Source of the DNA: Auanema rhodensis
Lineage: Eukaryota; Nematoda; Chromadorea; Rhabditida; Rhabditidae
NCBI GenBank assembly: GCA_964057225.1
Contig: OZ059896.1
Span: 22,130,501 to 22,194,500, forward strand
Direction: 5' to 3'
Length of the DNA stretch: 64,000 nucleotides
Position numbers and translations under genes: made by a program. This document shows, piece by piece, positions 54,201-64,000 of the stretch. The notes under the pieces are model-generated. The model had not been told where the DNA came from, searched no databases, and saw nothing but the letters and a program-made list of their open reading frames with translations. Each line of letters opens with the position of its first letter. The first letter of the stretch is position 1.

Positions 54201-54746
54201 TAGCTTAAAAATGCACCGAGATATCAACTGATATAAGTTCACACTTATATCCTCGATTTTCACCCTGAAGAATTAATTTTTTCGTTGAATAACATTGTCC
54301 ATCGTCTTTGCCTTGAAAAAAGGAATCTAAAAACATCTACTTTTTGCTGAATTATTTTGAAATTTTTCGAAAAAATTTTTGTCAAAATGTTTTTGGAAGC
54401 AATGTTGAGTGTACATGGAAACTCAACATACACTAATGCATCATTTTTCGAACGATCATAACTAATTTTTGTATTAAGCGTTTCTCAATGTAGTATAGTG
54501 CATTCGATGCGGATTTTTAAGCTGCGTCGATCTGTGTTATCAGATTTGCGCTAGCTTAAAAATGCACCGAGATATCAACTGATGTAAGTTCACACTTATA
54601 TCCTCGATTTTCACCCTGAAGAATTAATTTTTTCGTTGAATAACATTGTCCATCGTCTTTGCCTAGAAAAAAGGAATCTAAAAACATATACTTTTTGCTA
54701 AATTATTTTGAAATTTTTCGAAAAAATTTTTGTCAAAATGTTTTTG
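51237..54746. repeat. Higher-order repeat: 5 monomers twice (1,755 bp each)
   Basis: M147-M151 (51237-52991) and M152-M156 (52992-54746) repeat: GCGAATTTTT with AAAACAGG; TATCAAACG with GATGTAAG; the same again; TTTCAAACG with TTTTTGAGC and GCTGAATTATT; TTTTTCGAACG with CCTAGAAAA and CATATAC. I saw no difference in the states compared. TTTTTCGAACG is found only in these two copies (M151, M156), which ties them to one recent event. Confidence 0.88.
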
Positions 54747-55799
54747 GAAGCAATGTTGAGTGTACATGGAAACTCAACATACACTAATGCATCATTTTTC
54801 AAACGATCATAACTAATTTTTGTATCAAGCGTTTCTCAATGTAGTATAGTGCATTCGATGCGAATTTTTAAGCTGCGTCGATCTGTGTTATCAGATTTGC
54901 GCTAGCTTAAAAATGCACCGAGATATCAACTGATATAAGTTCACACTTATATCCTCGATTTTCACCCTGAAGAATTAATTTTTTCGTTGAATAACATTGT
55001 CCATCGTCTTTGCCTAGAAAAAAGGAATCTAAAAACATCTACTTTTTGCTAAATTATTTTGAAATTTTTCGAAAAAATTTTTGTCAAAATGTTTTTGGAA
55101 GCAATGTTGAGTGTACATGGAAACTCAACATACACTAATGCATCATTTTTCAAACGATCATAACTAATTTTTGTATCAAGCGTTTCTCAATGTAGTATAG
55201 TGCATTCGATGCGGATTTTTAAGCTGCGTCGATCTGTGTTATCAGATTTGCGCTAGCTTAAAAATGCACCGAGATATCAACTGATATAAGTTTACACTTA
55301 TATCCTCGATTTTCACCCTGAAGAATTAATTTTTTCGTTAAATAACATTGTCCATCGTCTTTGCCTTGAAAAATGGAATCTAAAAACATCTACTTTTTGC
55401 TAAATTATTTTGAAATTTTTCGAAAAAATTTTTGTCAAAATGTTTTTGGAAGCAATGTTGAGTGTACATGGAAACTCAACATACACTAATGCATCATTTT
55501 TCAAACGATCATAACTAATTTTTGTATCAAGCGTTTCTCAATGTAGTATAGTGCATTCGATGCGAATTTTTAAGCTGCGTCGATCTGTGTTATCAGATTT
55601 GCGCTAGCTTAAAAATGCACCGAGATATCAACTGATATAAGTTCACACTTATATCCTCGATTTTCACCCTGAAGAATTAATTTTTTCGTTGAATAACATT
55701 GTCCATCGTCTTTGCCTTAAAAACAGGAATCTAAAAACATCTACTTTTTGCTAAATTATTTTGAAATTTTTCGAAAAAATTTTTGTCAAAATGTTTTTG

Positions 55800-57203
55800 G
55801 AAGCAATGTTGAGTGTACATGGAAACTCAACATACACTAATGCATCATTTTTCAAACGATCATAACTAATTTTTGTATCAAACGTTTCTCAATGTAGTAT
55901 AGTGCATTCGATGCGGATTTTTAAGCTGCGTCGATCTGTGTTATCAGATTTGCGCTAGCTTAAAAATGCACCGAGATATCAACTGATATAAGTTCACACT
56001 TATATCCTCGATTTTCACCCTGAAGAATTAATTTTTTCGTTGAATAACATTGTCCATCGTCTTTGCCATAAAAACAGGAATCTAAAAACATCTACTTTTT
56101 GCTAAATTATTTTGAAATTTTTCGAAAAAATTTTTGTCAAAATGTTTTTGGAAGCAATGTTGAGTGTACATGGAAACTCAACATACACTAATGCATCATT
56201 TTTCAAACGATCATAACTAATTTTTGTATCAAACGTTTCTCAATGTAGTATAGTGCATTCGATGCGGATTTTTGAGCTGCGTCGATCTGTGTTATCAGAT
56301 TTGCGCTAGCTTAAAAATGCACCGAGATATCAACTGATATAAGTTCACACTTATATCCTCGATTTTCACCCTGAAGAATTAATTTTTTCGTTGAATAACA
56401 TTGTCCATCGTCTTTGCCTTAAAAACAGGAATCTAAAAACATCTACTTTTTGCTAAATTATTTTGAAATTTTTCGAAAAAATTTTTGTCAAAATGTTTTT
56501 GGAAGCAATGTTGAGTGTACATGGAAACTCAACATACACTAATGCATCATTTTTCAAACGATCATAACTAATTTTTGTATCAAACGTTTCTCAATGTAGT
56601 ATAGTGCATTCGATGCGGATTTTTAAGCTGCGTCGATCTGTGTTATCAGATTTGCGCTAGCTTAAAAATGCACCGAGATATCAACTGATATAAGTTCACA
56701 CTTATATCCTCGATTTTCACCCTGAAGAATTAATTTTTTCGTTGAATAACATTGTCCATCGTCTTTGCCTTAAAAACAGGAATCTAAAAACATCTACTTT
56801 TTGCTAAATTATTTTGAAATTTTTCGAAAAAATTTTTGTCAAAATGTTTTTGGAAGCAATGTTGAGTGTACATGGAAACTCAACATACACTAATGCATCA
56901 TTTTTCAAACGATCATAACTAATTTTTGTATCAAACGTTTCTCAATGTAGTATAGTGCATTCGATGCGGATTTTTGAGCTGCGTCGATCTGTGTTATCAG
57001 ATTTGCGCTAGCTTAAAAATGCACCGAGATATCAACTGATATAAGTTCACACTTATATCCTCGATTTTCACCCTGAAGAATTAATTTTTTCGTTGAATAA
57101 CATTGTCCATCGTCTTTGCCTTAAAAACAGGAATCTAAAAACATCTACTTTTTGCTAAATTATTTTGAAATTTTTCGAAAAAATTTTTGTCAAAATGTTT
57201 TTG
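55800..57203. repeat. Run of AAAACAGG monomers (M160-M163)
   Basis: Four successive copies have TATCAAACG with CCTTAAAAACAGG (CCATAAAAACAGG in M160). They alternate TTTTTAAGC and TTTTTGAGC at the left arm of inverted repeat 2, a two-monomer period. The same kind of run reappears at 62118-63872 (M178-M182). Confidence 0.8.
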
Positions 57204-59660
57204 GAAGCAATGTTGAGTGTACATGGAAACTCAACATACACTAATGCATCATTTTTCAAACGATCATAACTAATTTTTGTATCAAACGTTTCTCAATGTA
57301 GTATAGTGCATTCGATGCGGATTTTTAAGCTGCGTCGATCTGTGTTATCAGATTTGCGCTAGCTTAAAAATGCACCGAGATATCAACTGATGTAAGTTCA
57401 CACTTATATCCTCGATTTTCACCCTGAAGAATTAATTTTTTCGTTGAATAACATTGTCCATCGTCTTTGCCTTGAAAAAAGGAATCTAAAAACATCTACT
57501 TTTTGCTAAATTATTTTGAAATTTTTCGAAAAAATTTTTGTCAAAATGTTTTTGGAAGCAATGTTGAGTGTACATGGAAACTCAACATACACTAATGCAT
57601 CATTTTTCAAACGATCATAACTAATTTTTGTTTCAAACGTTTCTCAATGTAGTATAGTGCATTCGATGCGGATTTTTGAGCTGCGTCGATCTGTGTTATC
57701 AGATTTGCGCTAGCTTAAAAATGCACCGAGATATCAACTGATATAAGTTCACACTTATATCCTCGATTTTCACCCTGAAGAATTAATTTTTTCGTTGAAT
57801 AACATTGTCCATCGTCTTTGCCTTAAAAACAGGAATCTAAAAACATCTACTTTTTGCTAAATTATTTTGAAATTTTTCGAAAAAATTTTTGTCAAAATGT
57901 TTTTGGAAGCAATGTTGAGTGTACATGGAAACTCAACATACACTAATGCATCATTTTTCAAACGATCATAACTAATTTTTGTATCAAACGTTTCTCAATG
58001 TAGTATAGTGCATTCGATGCGGATTTTTAAGCTGCGTCGATCTGTGTTATCAGATTTGCGCTAGCTTAAAAATGCACCGAGATATCAACTGATGTAAGTT
58101 CACACTTATATCCTCGATTTTCACCCTGAAGAATTAATTTTTTCGTTGAATAACATTGTCCATCGTCTTTGCCTTGAAAAAAGGAATCTAAAAACATCTA
58201 CTTTTTGCTAAATTATTTTGAAATTTTTCGAAAAAATTTTTGTCAAAATGTTTTTGGAAGCAATGTTGAGTGTACATGGAAACTCAACATACACTAATGC
58301 ATCATTTTTCAAACGATCATAACTAATTTTTGTATTAAGCGTTTCTCAATGTAGTATAGTGCATTCGATGCGGATTTTTAAGCTGCGTCGATCTGTGTTA
58401 TCAGATTTGCGCTAGCTTAAAAATGCACCGAGATATCAACTGATGTAAGTTCACACTTATATCCTCGATTTTCACCCTGAAGAATTAATTTTTTCGTTGA
58501 ATAACATTGTCCATCGTCTTTGCCTAGAAAAAAGGAATCTAAAAACATATACTTTTTGCTAAATTATTTTGAAATTTTTCGAAAAAAGTTTTGTCAAAAT
58601 GTTTTTGGAAGCAATGTTGAGTGTACATGGAAACTCAACATACACTAATGCATCATTTTTCAAACGATCATAACTAATTTTTGTATCAAGCGTTTCTCAA
58701 TGTAGTATAGTGCATTCGATGCGAATTTTTAAGCTGCGTCGATCTGTGTTATCAGATTTGCGCTAGCTTAAAAATGCACCGAGATATCAACTGATATAAG
58801 TTCACACTTATATCCTCGATTTTCACCCTGAAGAATTAATTTTTTCGTTGAATAACATTGTCCATCGTCTTTGCCTAGAAAAAAGGAATCTAAAAACATC
58901 TACTTTTTGCTAAATTATTTTGAAATTTTTCGAAAAAATTTTTGTCAAAATGTTTTTGGAAGCAATGTTGAGTGTACATGGAAACTCAACATACACTAAT
59001 GCATCATTTTTCAAACGATCATAACTAATTTTTGTATCAAGCGTTTCTCAATGTAGTATAGTGCATTCGATGCGGATTTTTAAGCTGCGTCGATCTGTGT
59101 TATCAGATTTGCGCTAGCTTAAAAATGCACCGAGATATCAACTGATATAAGTTTACACTTATATCCTCGATTTTCACCCTGAAGAATTAATTTTTTCGTT
59201 AAATAACATTGTCCATCGTCTTTGCCTTGAAAAATGGAATCTAAAAACATCTACTTTTTGCTAAATTATTTTGAAATTTTTCGAAAAAATTTTTGTCAAA
59301 ATGTTTTTGGAAGCAATGTTGAGTGTACATGGAAACTCAACATACACTAATGCATCATTTTTCAAACGATCATAACTAATTTTTGTATCAAGCGTTTCTC
59401 AATGTAGTATAGTGCATTCGATGCGAATTTTTAAGCTGCGTCGATCTGTGTTATCAGATTTGCGCTAGCTTAAAAATGCACCGAGATATCAACTGATATA
59501 AGTTCACACTTATATCCTCGATTTTCACCCTGAAGAATTAATTTTTTCGTTGAATAACATTGTCCATCGTCTTTGCCTTAAAAACAGGAATCTAAAAACA
59601 TCTACTTTTTGCTAAATTATTTTGAAATTTTTCGAAAAAATTTTTGTCAAAATGTTTTTG

Positions 59661-61064
59661 GAAGCAATGTTGAGTGTACATGGAAACTCAACATACACTA
59701 ATGCATCATTTTTCAAACGATCATAACTAATTTTTGTTTCAAACGTTTCTCAATGTAGTATAGTGCATTCGATGCGGATTTTTGAGCTGCGTCGATCTGT
59801 GTTATCAGATTTGCGCTAGCTTAAAAATGCACCGAGATATCAACTGATATAAGTTCACACTTATATCCTCGATTTTCACCCTGAAGAATTAATTTTTTCG
59901 TTGAATAACATTGTCCATCGTCTTTGCCTTGAAAAAAGGAATCTAAAAACATCTACTTTTTGCTGAATTATTTTGAAATTTTTCGAAAAAATTTTTGTCA
60001 AAATGTTTTTGGAAGCAATGTTGAGTGTACATGGAAACTCAACATACACTAATGCATCATTTTTCAAACGATCATAACTAATTTTTGTATTAAGCGTTTC
60101 TCAATGTAGTATAGTGCATTCGATGCGGATTTTTAAGCTGCGTCGATCTGTGTTATCAGATTTGCGCTAGCTTAAAAATGCACCGAGATATCAACTGATG
60201 TAAGTTCACACTTATATCCTCGATTTTCACCCTGAAGAATTAATTTTTTCGTTGAATAACATTGTCCATCGTCTTTGCCTAGAAAAAAGGAATCTAAAAA
60301 CATATACTTTTTGCTAAATTATTTTGAAATTTTTCGAAAAAATTTTTGTCAAAATGTTTTTGGAAGCAATGTTGAGTGTACATGGAAACTCAACATACAC
60401 TAATGCATCATTTTTCAAACGATCATAACTAATTTTTGTATCAAGCGTTTCTCAATGTAGTATAGTGCATTCGATGCGGATTTTTAAGCTGCGTCGATCT
60501 GTGTTATCAGATTTGCGCTAGCTTAAAAATGCACCGAGATATCAACTGATATAAGTTCACACTTATATCCTCGATTTTCACCCTGAAGAATTAATTTTTT
60601 CGTTGAATAACATTGTCCATCGTCTTTGCCTTGAAAAAAGGAATCTAAAAACATCTACTTTTTGCTGAATTATTTTGAAATTTTTCGAAAAAATTTTTGT
60701 CAAAATGTTTTTGGAAGCAATGTTGAGTGTACATGGAAACTCAACATACACTAATGCATCATTTTTCAAACGATCATAACTAATTTTTGTATTAAGCGTT
60801 TCTCAATGTAGTATAGTGCATTCGATGCGGATTTTTAAGCTGCGTCGATCTGTGTTATCAGATTTGCGCTAGCTTAAAAATGCACCGAGATATCAACTGA
60901 TGTAAGTTCACACTTATATCCTCGATTTTCACCCTGAAGAATTAATTTTTTCGTTGAATAACATTGTCCATCGTCTTTGCCTAGAAAAAAGGAATCTAAA
61001 AACATATACTTTTTGCTAAATTATTTTGAAATTTTTCGAAAAAATTTTTGTCAAAATGTTTTTG
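59661..61064. repeat. Two-monomer tandem duplication (702 bp units)
   Basis: M171-M172 (59661-60362) and M173-M174 (60363-61064) both pair a GCTGAATTATT copy with a TATTAAGCG/GATGTAAG/CCTAGAAAA/CATATAC copy. The left parts of M171 and M173 differ (TTTCAAACG with TTTTTGAGC against TATCAAGCG with TTTTTAAGC). The exchange boundary therefore lies inside the monomer, between about offsets 125 and 300. Confidence 0.8.
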
Positions 61065-62117
61065 GAAGCAATGTTGAGTGTACATGGAAACTCAACATAC
61101 ACTAATGCATCATTTTTCAAACGATCATAACTAATTTTTGTATCAAGCGTTTCTCAATGTAGTATAGTGCATTCGATGCGAATTTTTAAGCTGCGTCGAT
61201 CTGTGTTATCAGATTTGCGCTAGCTTAAAAATGCACCGAGATATCAACTGATATAAGTTCACACTTATATCCTCGATTTTCACCCTGAAGAATTAATTTT
61301 TTCGTTGAATAACATTGTCCATCGTCTTTGCCTAGAAAAAAGGAATCTAAAAACATCTACTTTTTGCTAAATTATTTTGAAATTTTTCGAAAAAATTTTT
61401 GTCAAAATGTTTTTGGAAGCAATGTTGAGTGTACATGGAAACTCAACATACACTAATGCATCATTTTTCAAACGATCATAACTAATTTTTGTATCAAGCG
61501 TTTCTCAATGTAGTATAGTGCATTCGATGCGGATTTTTAAGCTGCGTCGATCTGTGTTATCAGATTTGCGCTAGCTTAAAAATGCACCGAGATATCAACT
61601 GATATAAGTTTACACTTATATCCTCGATTTTCACCCTGAAGAATTAATTTTTTCGTTAAATAACATTGTCCATCGTCTTTGCCTTGAAAAATGGAATCTA
61701 AAAACATCTACTTTTTGCTAAATTATTTTGAAATTTTTCGAAAAAATTTTTGTCAAAATGTTTTTGGAAGCAATGTTGAGTGTACATGGAAACTCAACAT
61801 ACACTAATGCATCATTTTTCAAACGATCATAACTAATTTTTGTATCAAGCGTTTCTCAATGTAGTATAGTGCATTCGATGCGAATTTTTAAGCTGCGTCG
61901 ATCTGTGTTATCAGATTTGCGCTAGCTTAAAAATGCACCGAGATATCAACTGATATAAGTTCACACTTATATCCTCGATTTTCACCCTGAAGAATTAATT
62001 TTTTCGTTGAATAACATTGTCCATCGTCTTTGCCTTAAAAACAGGAATCTAAAAACATCTACTTTTTGCTAAATTATTTTGAAATTTTTCGAAAAAATTT
62101 TTGTCAAAATGTTTTTG

Positions 62118-63872
62118 GAAGCAATGTTGAGTGTACATGGAAACTCAACATACACTAATGCATCATTTTTCAAACGATCATAACTAATTTTTGTATCAAA
62201 CGTTTCTCAATGTAGTATAGTGCATTCGATGCGGATTTTTAAGCTGCGTCGATCTGTGTTATCAGATTTGCGCTAGCTTAAAAATGCACCGAGATATCAA
62301 CTGATATAAGTTCACACTTATATCCTCGATTTTCACCCTGAAGAATTAATTTTTTCGTTGAATAACATTGTCCATCGTCTTTGCCTTAAAAACAGGAATC
62401 TAAAAACATCTACTTTTTGCTAAATTATTTTGAAATTTTTCGAAAAAATTTTTGTCAAAATGTTTTTGGAAGCAATGTTGAGTGTACATGGAAACTCAAC
62501 ATACACTAATGCATCATTTTTCAAACGATCATAACTAATTTTTGTATCAAACGTTTCTCAATGTAGTATAGTGCATTCGATGCGGATTTTTGAGCTGCGT
62601 CGATCTGTGTTATCAGATTTGCGCTAGCTTAAAAATGCACCGAGATATCAACTGATATAAGTTCACACTTATATCCTCGATTTTCACCCTGAAGAATTAA
62701 TTTTTTCGTTGAATAACATTGTCCATCGTCTTTGCCTTAAAAACAGGAATCTAAAAACATCTACTTTTTGCTAAATTATTTTGAAATTTTTCGAAAAAAT
62801 TTTTGTCAAAATGTTTTTGGAAGCAATGTTGAGTGTACATGGAAACTCAACATACACTAATGCATCATTTTTCAAACGATCATAACTAATTTTTGTATCA
62901 AACGTTTCTCAATGTAGTATAGTGCATTCGATGCGGATTTTTAAGCTGCGTCGATCTGTGTTATCAGATTTGCGCTAGCTTAAAAATGCACCGAGATATC
63001 AACTGATATAAGTTCACACTTATATCCTCGATTTTCACCCTGAAGAATTAATTTTTTCGTTGAATAACATTGTCCATCGTCTTTGCCTTAAAAACAGGAA
63101 TCTAAAAACATCTACTTTTTGCTAAATTATTTTGAAATTTTTCGAAAAAATTTTTGTCAAAATGTTTTTGGAAGCAATGTTGAGTGTACATGGAAACTCA
63201 ACATACACTAATGCATCATTTTTCAAACGATCATAACTAATTTTTGTATCAAACGTTTCTCAATGTAGTATAGTGCATTCGATGCGGATTTTTAAGCTGC
63301 GTCGATCTGTGTTATCAGATTTGCGCTAGCTTAAAAATGCACCGAGATATCAACTGATATAAGTTCACACTTATATCCTCGATTTTCACCCTGAAGAATT
63401 AATTTTTTCGTTGAATAACATTGTCCATCGTCTTTGCCTTAAAAACAGGAATCTAAAAACATCTACTTTTTGCTAAATTATTTTGAAATTTTTCGAAAAA
63501 ATTTTTGTCAAAATGTTTTTGGAAGCAATGTTGAGTGTACATGGAAACTCAACATACACTAATGCATCATTTTTCAAACGATCATAACTAATTTTTGTAT
63601 CAAACGTTTCTCAATGTAGTATAGTGCATTCGATGCGGATTTTTGAGCTGCGTCGATCTGTGTTATCAGATTTGCGCTAGCTTAAAAATGCACCGAGATA
63701 TCAACTGATATAAGTTCACACTTATATCCTCGATTTTCACCCTGAAGAATTAATTTTTTCGTTGAATAACATTGTCCATCGTCTTTGCCTTAAAAACAGG
63801 AATCTAAAAACATCTACTTTTTGCTAAATTATTTTGAAATTTTTCGAAAAAATTTTTGTCAAAATGTTTTTG
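62118..63872. repeat. Run of AAAACAGG monomers at the right end (M178-M182)
   Basis: Five successive TATCAAACG/AAAACAGG copies read TTTTTAAGC, TTTTTGAGC, TTTTTAAGC, TTTTTAAGC, TTTTTGAGC at inverted repeat 2. They correspond to M160-M163 with one extra TTTTTAAGC copy, so single-monomer gain or loss has occurred between the two runs. Confidence 0.8.
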
Positions 63873-64000
63873 GAAGCAATGTTGAGTGTACATGGAAACT
63901 CAACATACACTAATGCATCATTTTTCAAACGATCATAACTAATTTTTGTATCAAACGTTTCTCAATGTAGTATAGTGCATTCGATGCGGATTTTTAAGCT
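63873..64000. repeat. Partial monomer M183 cut by the window edge
   Basis: The last 128 bases are the left part of a TATCAAACG copy, ending in TTTTTAAGCT inside the left arm of inverted repeat 2. The array clearly continues beyond the window; no array boundary is seen at either end. Confidence 0.95.

Larger units (their letters stand above)
36846..61766. repeat. Marker monomer type: AGTTTACAC + GTTAAATAAC + AAAATGG (10 copies)
   Basis: Ten copies share three linked changes: M106 (36846), M111 (38601), M116 (40356), M122 (42462), M126 (43866), M133 (46323), M146 (50886), M158 (55098), M169 (58959) and M176 (61416). Nine of ten are preceded by a CCTAGAAAA copy. Eight of ten are followed by a copy with AAAACAGG and a GCGAATTTTT-type change (GATGAGAAT in M117). 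Each thus sits in a conserved three-monomer neighbourhood. The exceptions M112 and M123 show where exchange replaced the right neighbour. Confidence 0.85.
54396..62117. repeat. Four-monomer block present three times (1,404 bp each), not adjacent
   Basis: M156-M159 (54396-55799), M167-M170 (58257-59660) and M174-M177 (60714-62117) share the order CCTAGAAAA with CATATAC; GCGAATTTTT with CCTAGAAAA; AGTTTACAC with AAAATGG; GCGAATTTTT with AAAACAGG. The first and third are followed by similar runs of TATCAAACG/AAAACAGG copies (M160-M163 and M178-M182). M156 has TTTTTCGAACG and M167 has AAAAAAGTTTTG as private marks. The spacing (11 and 7 monomers) is unequal. Confidence 0.82.
1..64000. repeat. Satellite DNA array, 351-bp monomer, about 182 head-to-tail copies
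   Basis: The same unit repeats without interruption from the first base to the last. Starts at 1, 352, 703, 1054, 1405 and 1756 are each 351 apart, and the last start is at 63873. The shortfall of 10 bases against 182 x 351 is explained by ten copies that each lack one base. All copies face the same way, and there is no inserted transposon, inversion, gap or unique spacer. The unit is about 31% G+C and CpG is not depleted. Neighbouring copies look nearly identical, differing at a handful of positions. This is the structure expected of centromeric or pericentromeric heterochromatin. Function is inferred from structure only; I do not recognise the satellite family. No coding capacity is present in any frame beyond short accidental open frames. 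Confidence 0.98.
35091..64000. repeat. Subfamily D segment (M101-M183)
   Basis: About 83 copies, all 351 bp apart from the cut-off last one. Recurring types are: TATTAAGCG with GATGTAAG and CCTAGAAAA; TATCAAGCG with AGTTTACAC, GTTAAATAAC and AAAATGG; TATCAAGCG with GCGAATTTTT and AAAACAGG; TATCAAACG with GATGTAAG; TATCAAACG or TTTCAAACG with TTTTTGAGC; GAATTGATTT with TTTTTCCTAAATT. These types are arranged in several overlapping higher-order patterns, listed separately. No gene, mobile element or unique sequence is present. Confidence 0.87.

Noticed and set aside
1-64000. CRISPR array
   Set aside because: There are no short repeats separated by unique spacers; the whole 351-bp unit repeats, and no cas genes are present.
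1-64000. Tandem transposon or retrotransposon repeats
   Set aside because: The 351-bp unit has no terminal repeats, poly-A tail, target-site duplications or coding sequence, and there are no junctions with unique DNA.
1-64000. Drosophila 1.688 (359-bp) satellite or primate alpha satellite
   Set aside because: The unit length is similar to the first, but the sequence does not resemble what I know of either family. This is from memory and was not searched.

Overview
The whole 64,000-base window is one satellite DNA array. I see no gene, RNA gene, transposon, CRISPR array or unique sequence anywhere in it. The repeat unit (monomer) is 351 bp, about 31% G+C (110 of 351 in the first copy), and every copy runs head-to-tail in the same orientation. 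Taking the recurring motif GAAGCAATG as an arbitrary start, there are 182 complete monomers followed by a 128-base partial one. Ten complete monomers are 350 bp and the other 172 are 351 bp. This accounts exactly for the last monomer starting at 63873, although cancelling indels inside a monomer cannot be excluded by eye. Monomers are called M1 to M183 below.

The organism is very probably a eukaryote, because a long unbroken tandem array without genes is typical of centromeric or pericentromeric heterochromatin. CpG is not depleted (12 CpG in the first monomer against about 8.6 expected from base composition), which argues against a heavily CpG-methylated genome. Together with the high A+T and the roughly dinucleosomal unit, this fits an insect or other arthropod best, but I do not recognise the repeat and cannot name the species.

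Layout. 1-9477 (M1-M27) holds subfamily A, marked by CCGATATATC, ATCATCG and GTAGAAT states. 9478-27376 (M28-M78) holds subfamily B, marked by GTTGATTG, ATTATTCTG and GAATTGATTT. 27377-35090 (M79-M100) holds subfamily C, marked by TATCAAGCG, AAAATGGAATC and eight 350-bp copies with a shortened T run. 35091-64000 (M101-M183) holds subfamily D, marked by TATCAAACG, GATGTAAG, CCTAGAAAA, AAAACAGG and TTTTTGAGC. Boundaries are gradual.

On top of the monomer there is higher-order structure. Blocks of 3, 5, 7, 8 or 11 successive monomers with matching variant states are repeated in tandem, at 3862-8775, 21061-27727, 27377-30882, 43164-48428, 47727-50885 and 51237-54746 among others. A four-monomer block recurs three times, not adjacently, near the right end. 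No single higher-order period covers the window, which looks like repeated local unequal exchange. Each monomer also carries four inverted repeats and a weak internal half-repeat at an offset of 162-165 bases. The only open frames of note (63 codons, three copies) are accidental and are rejected.
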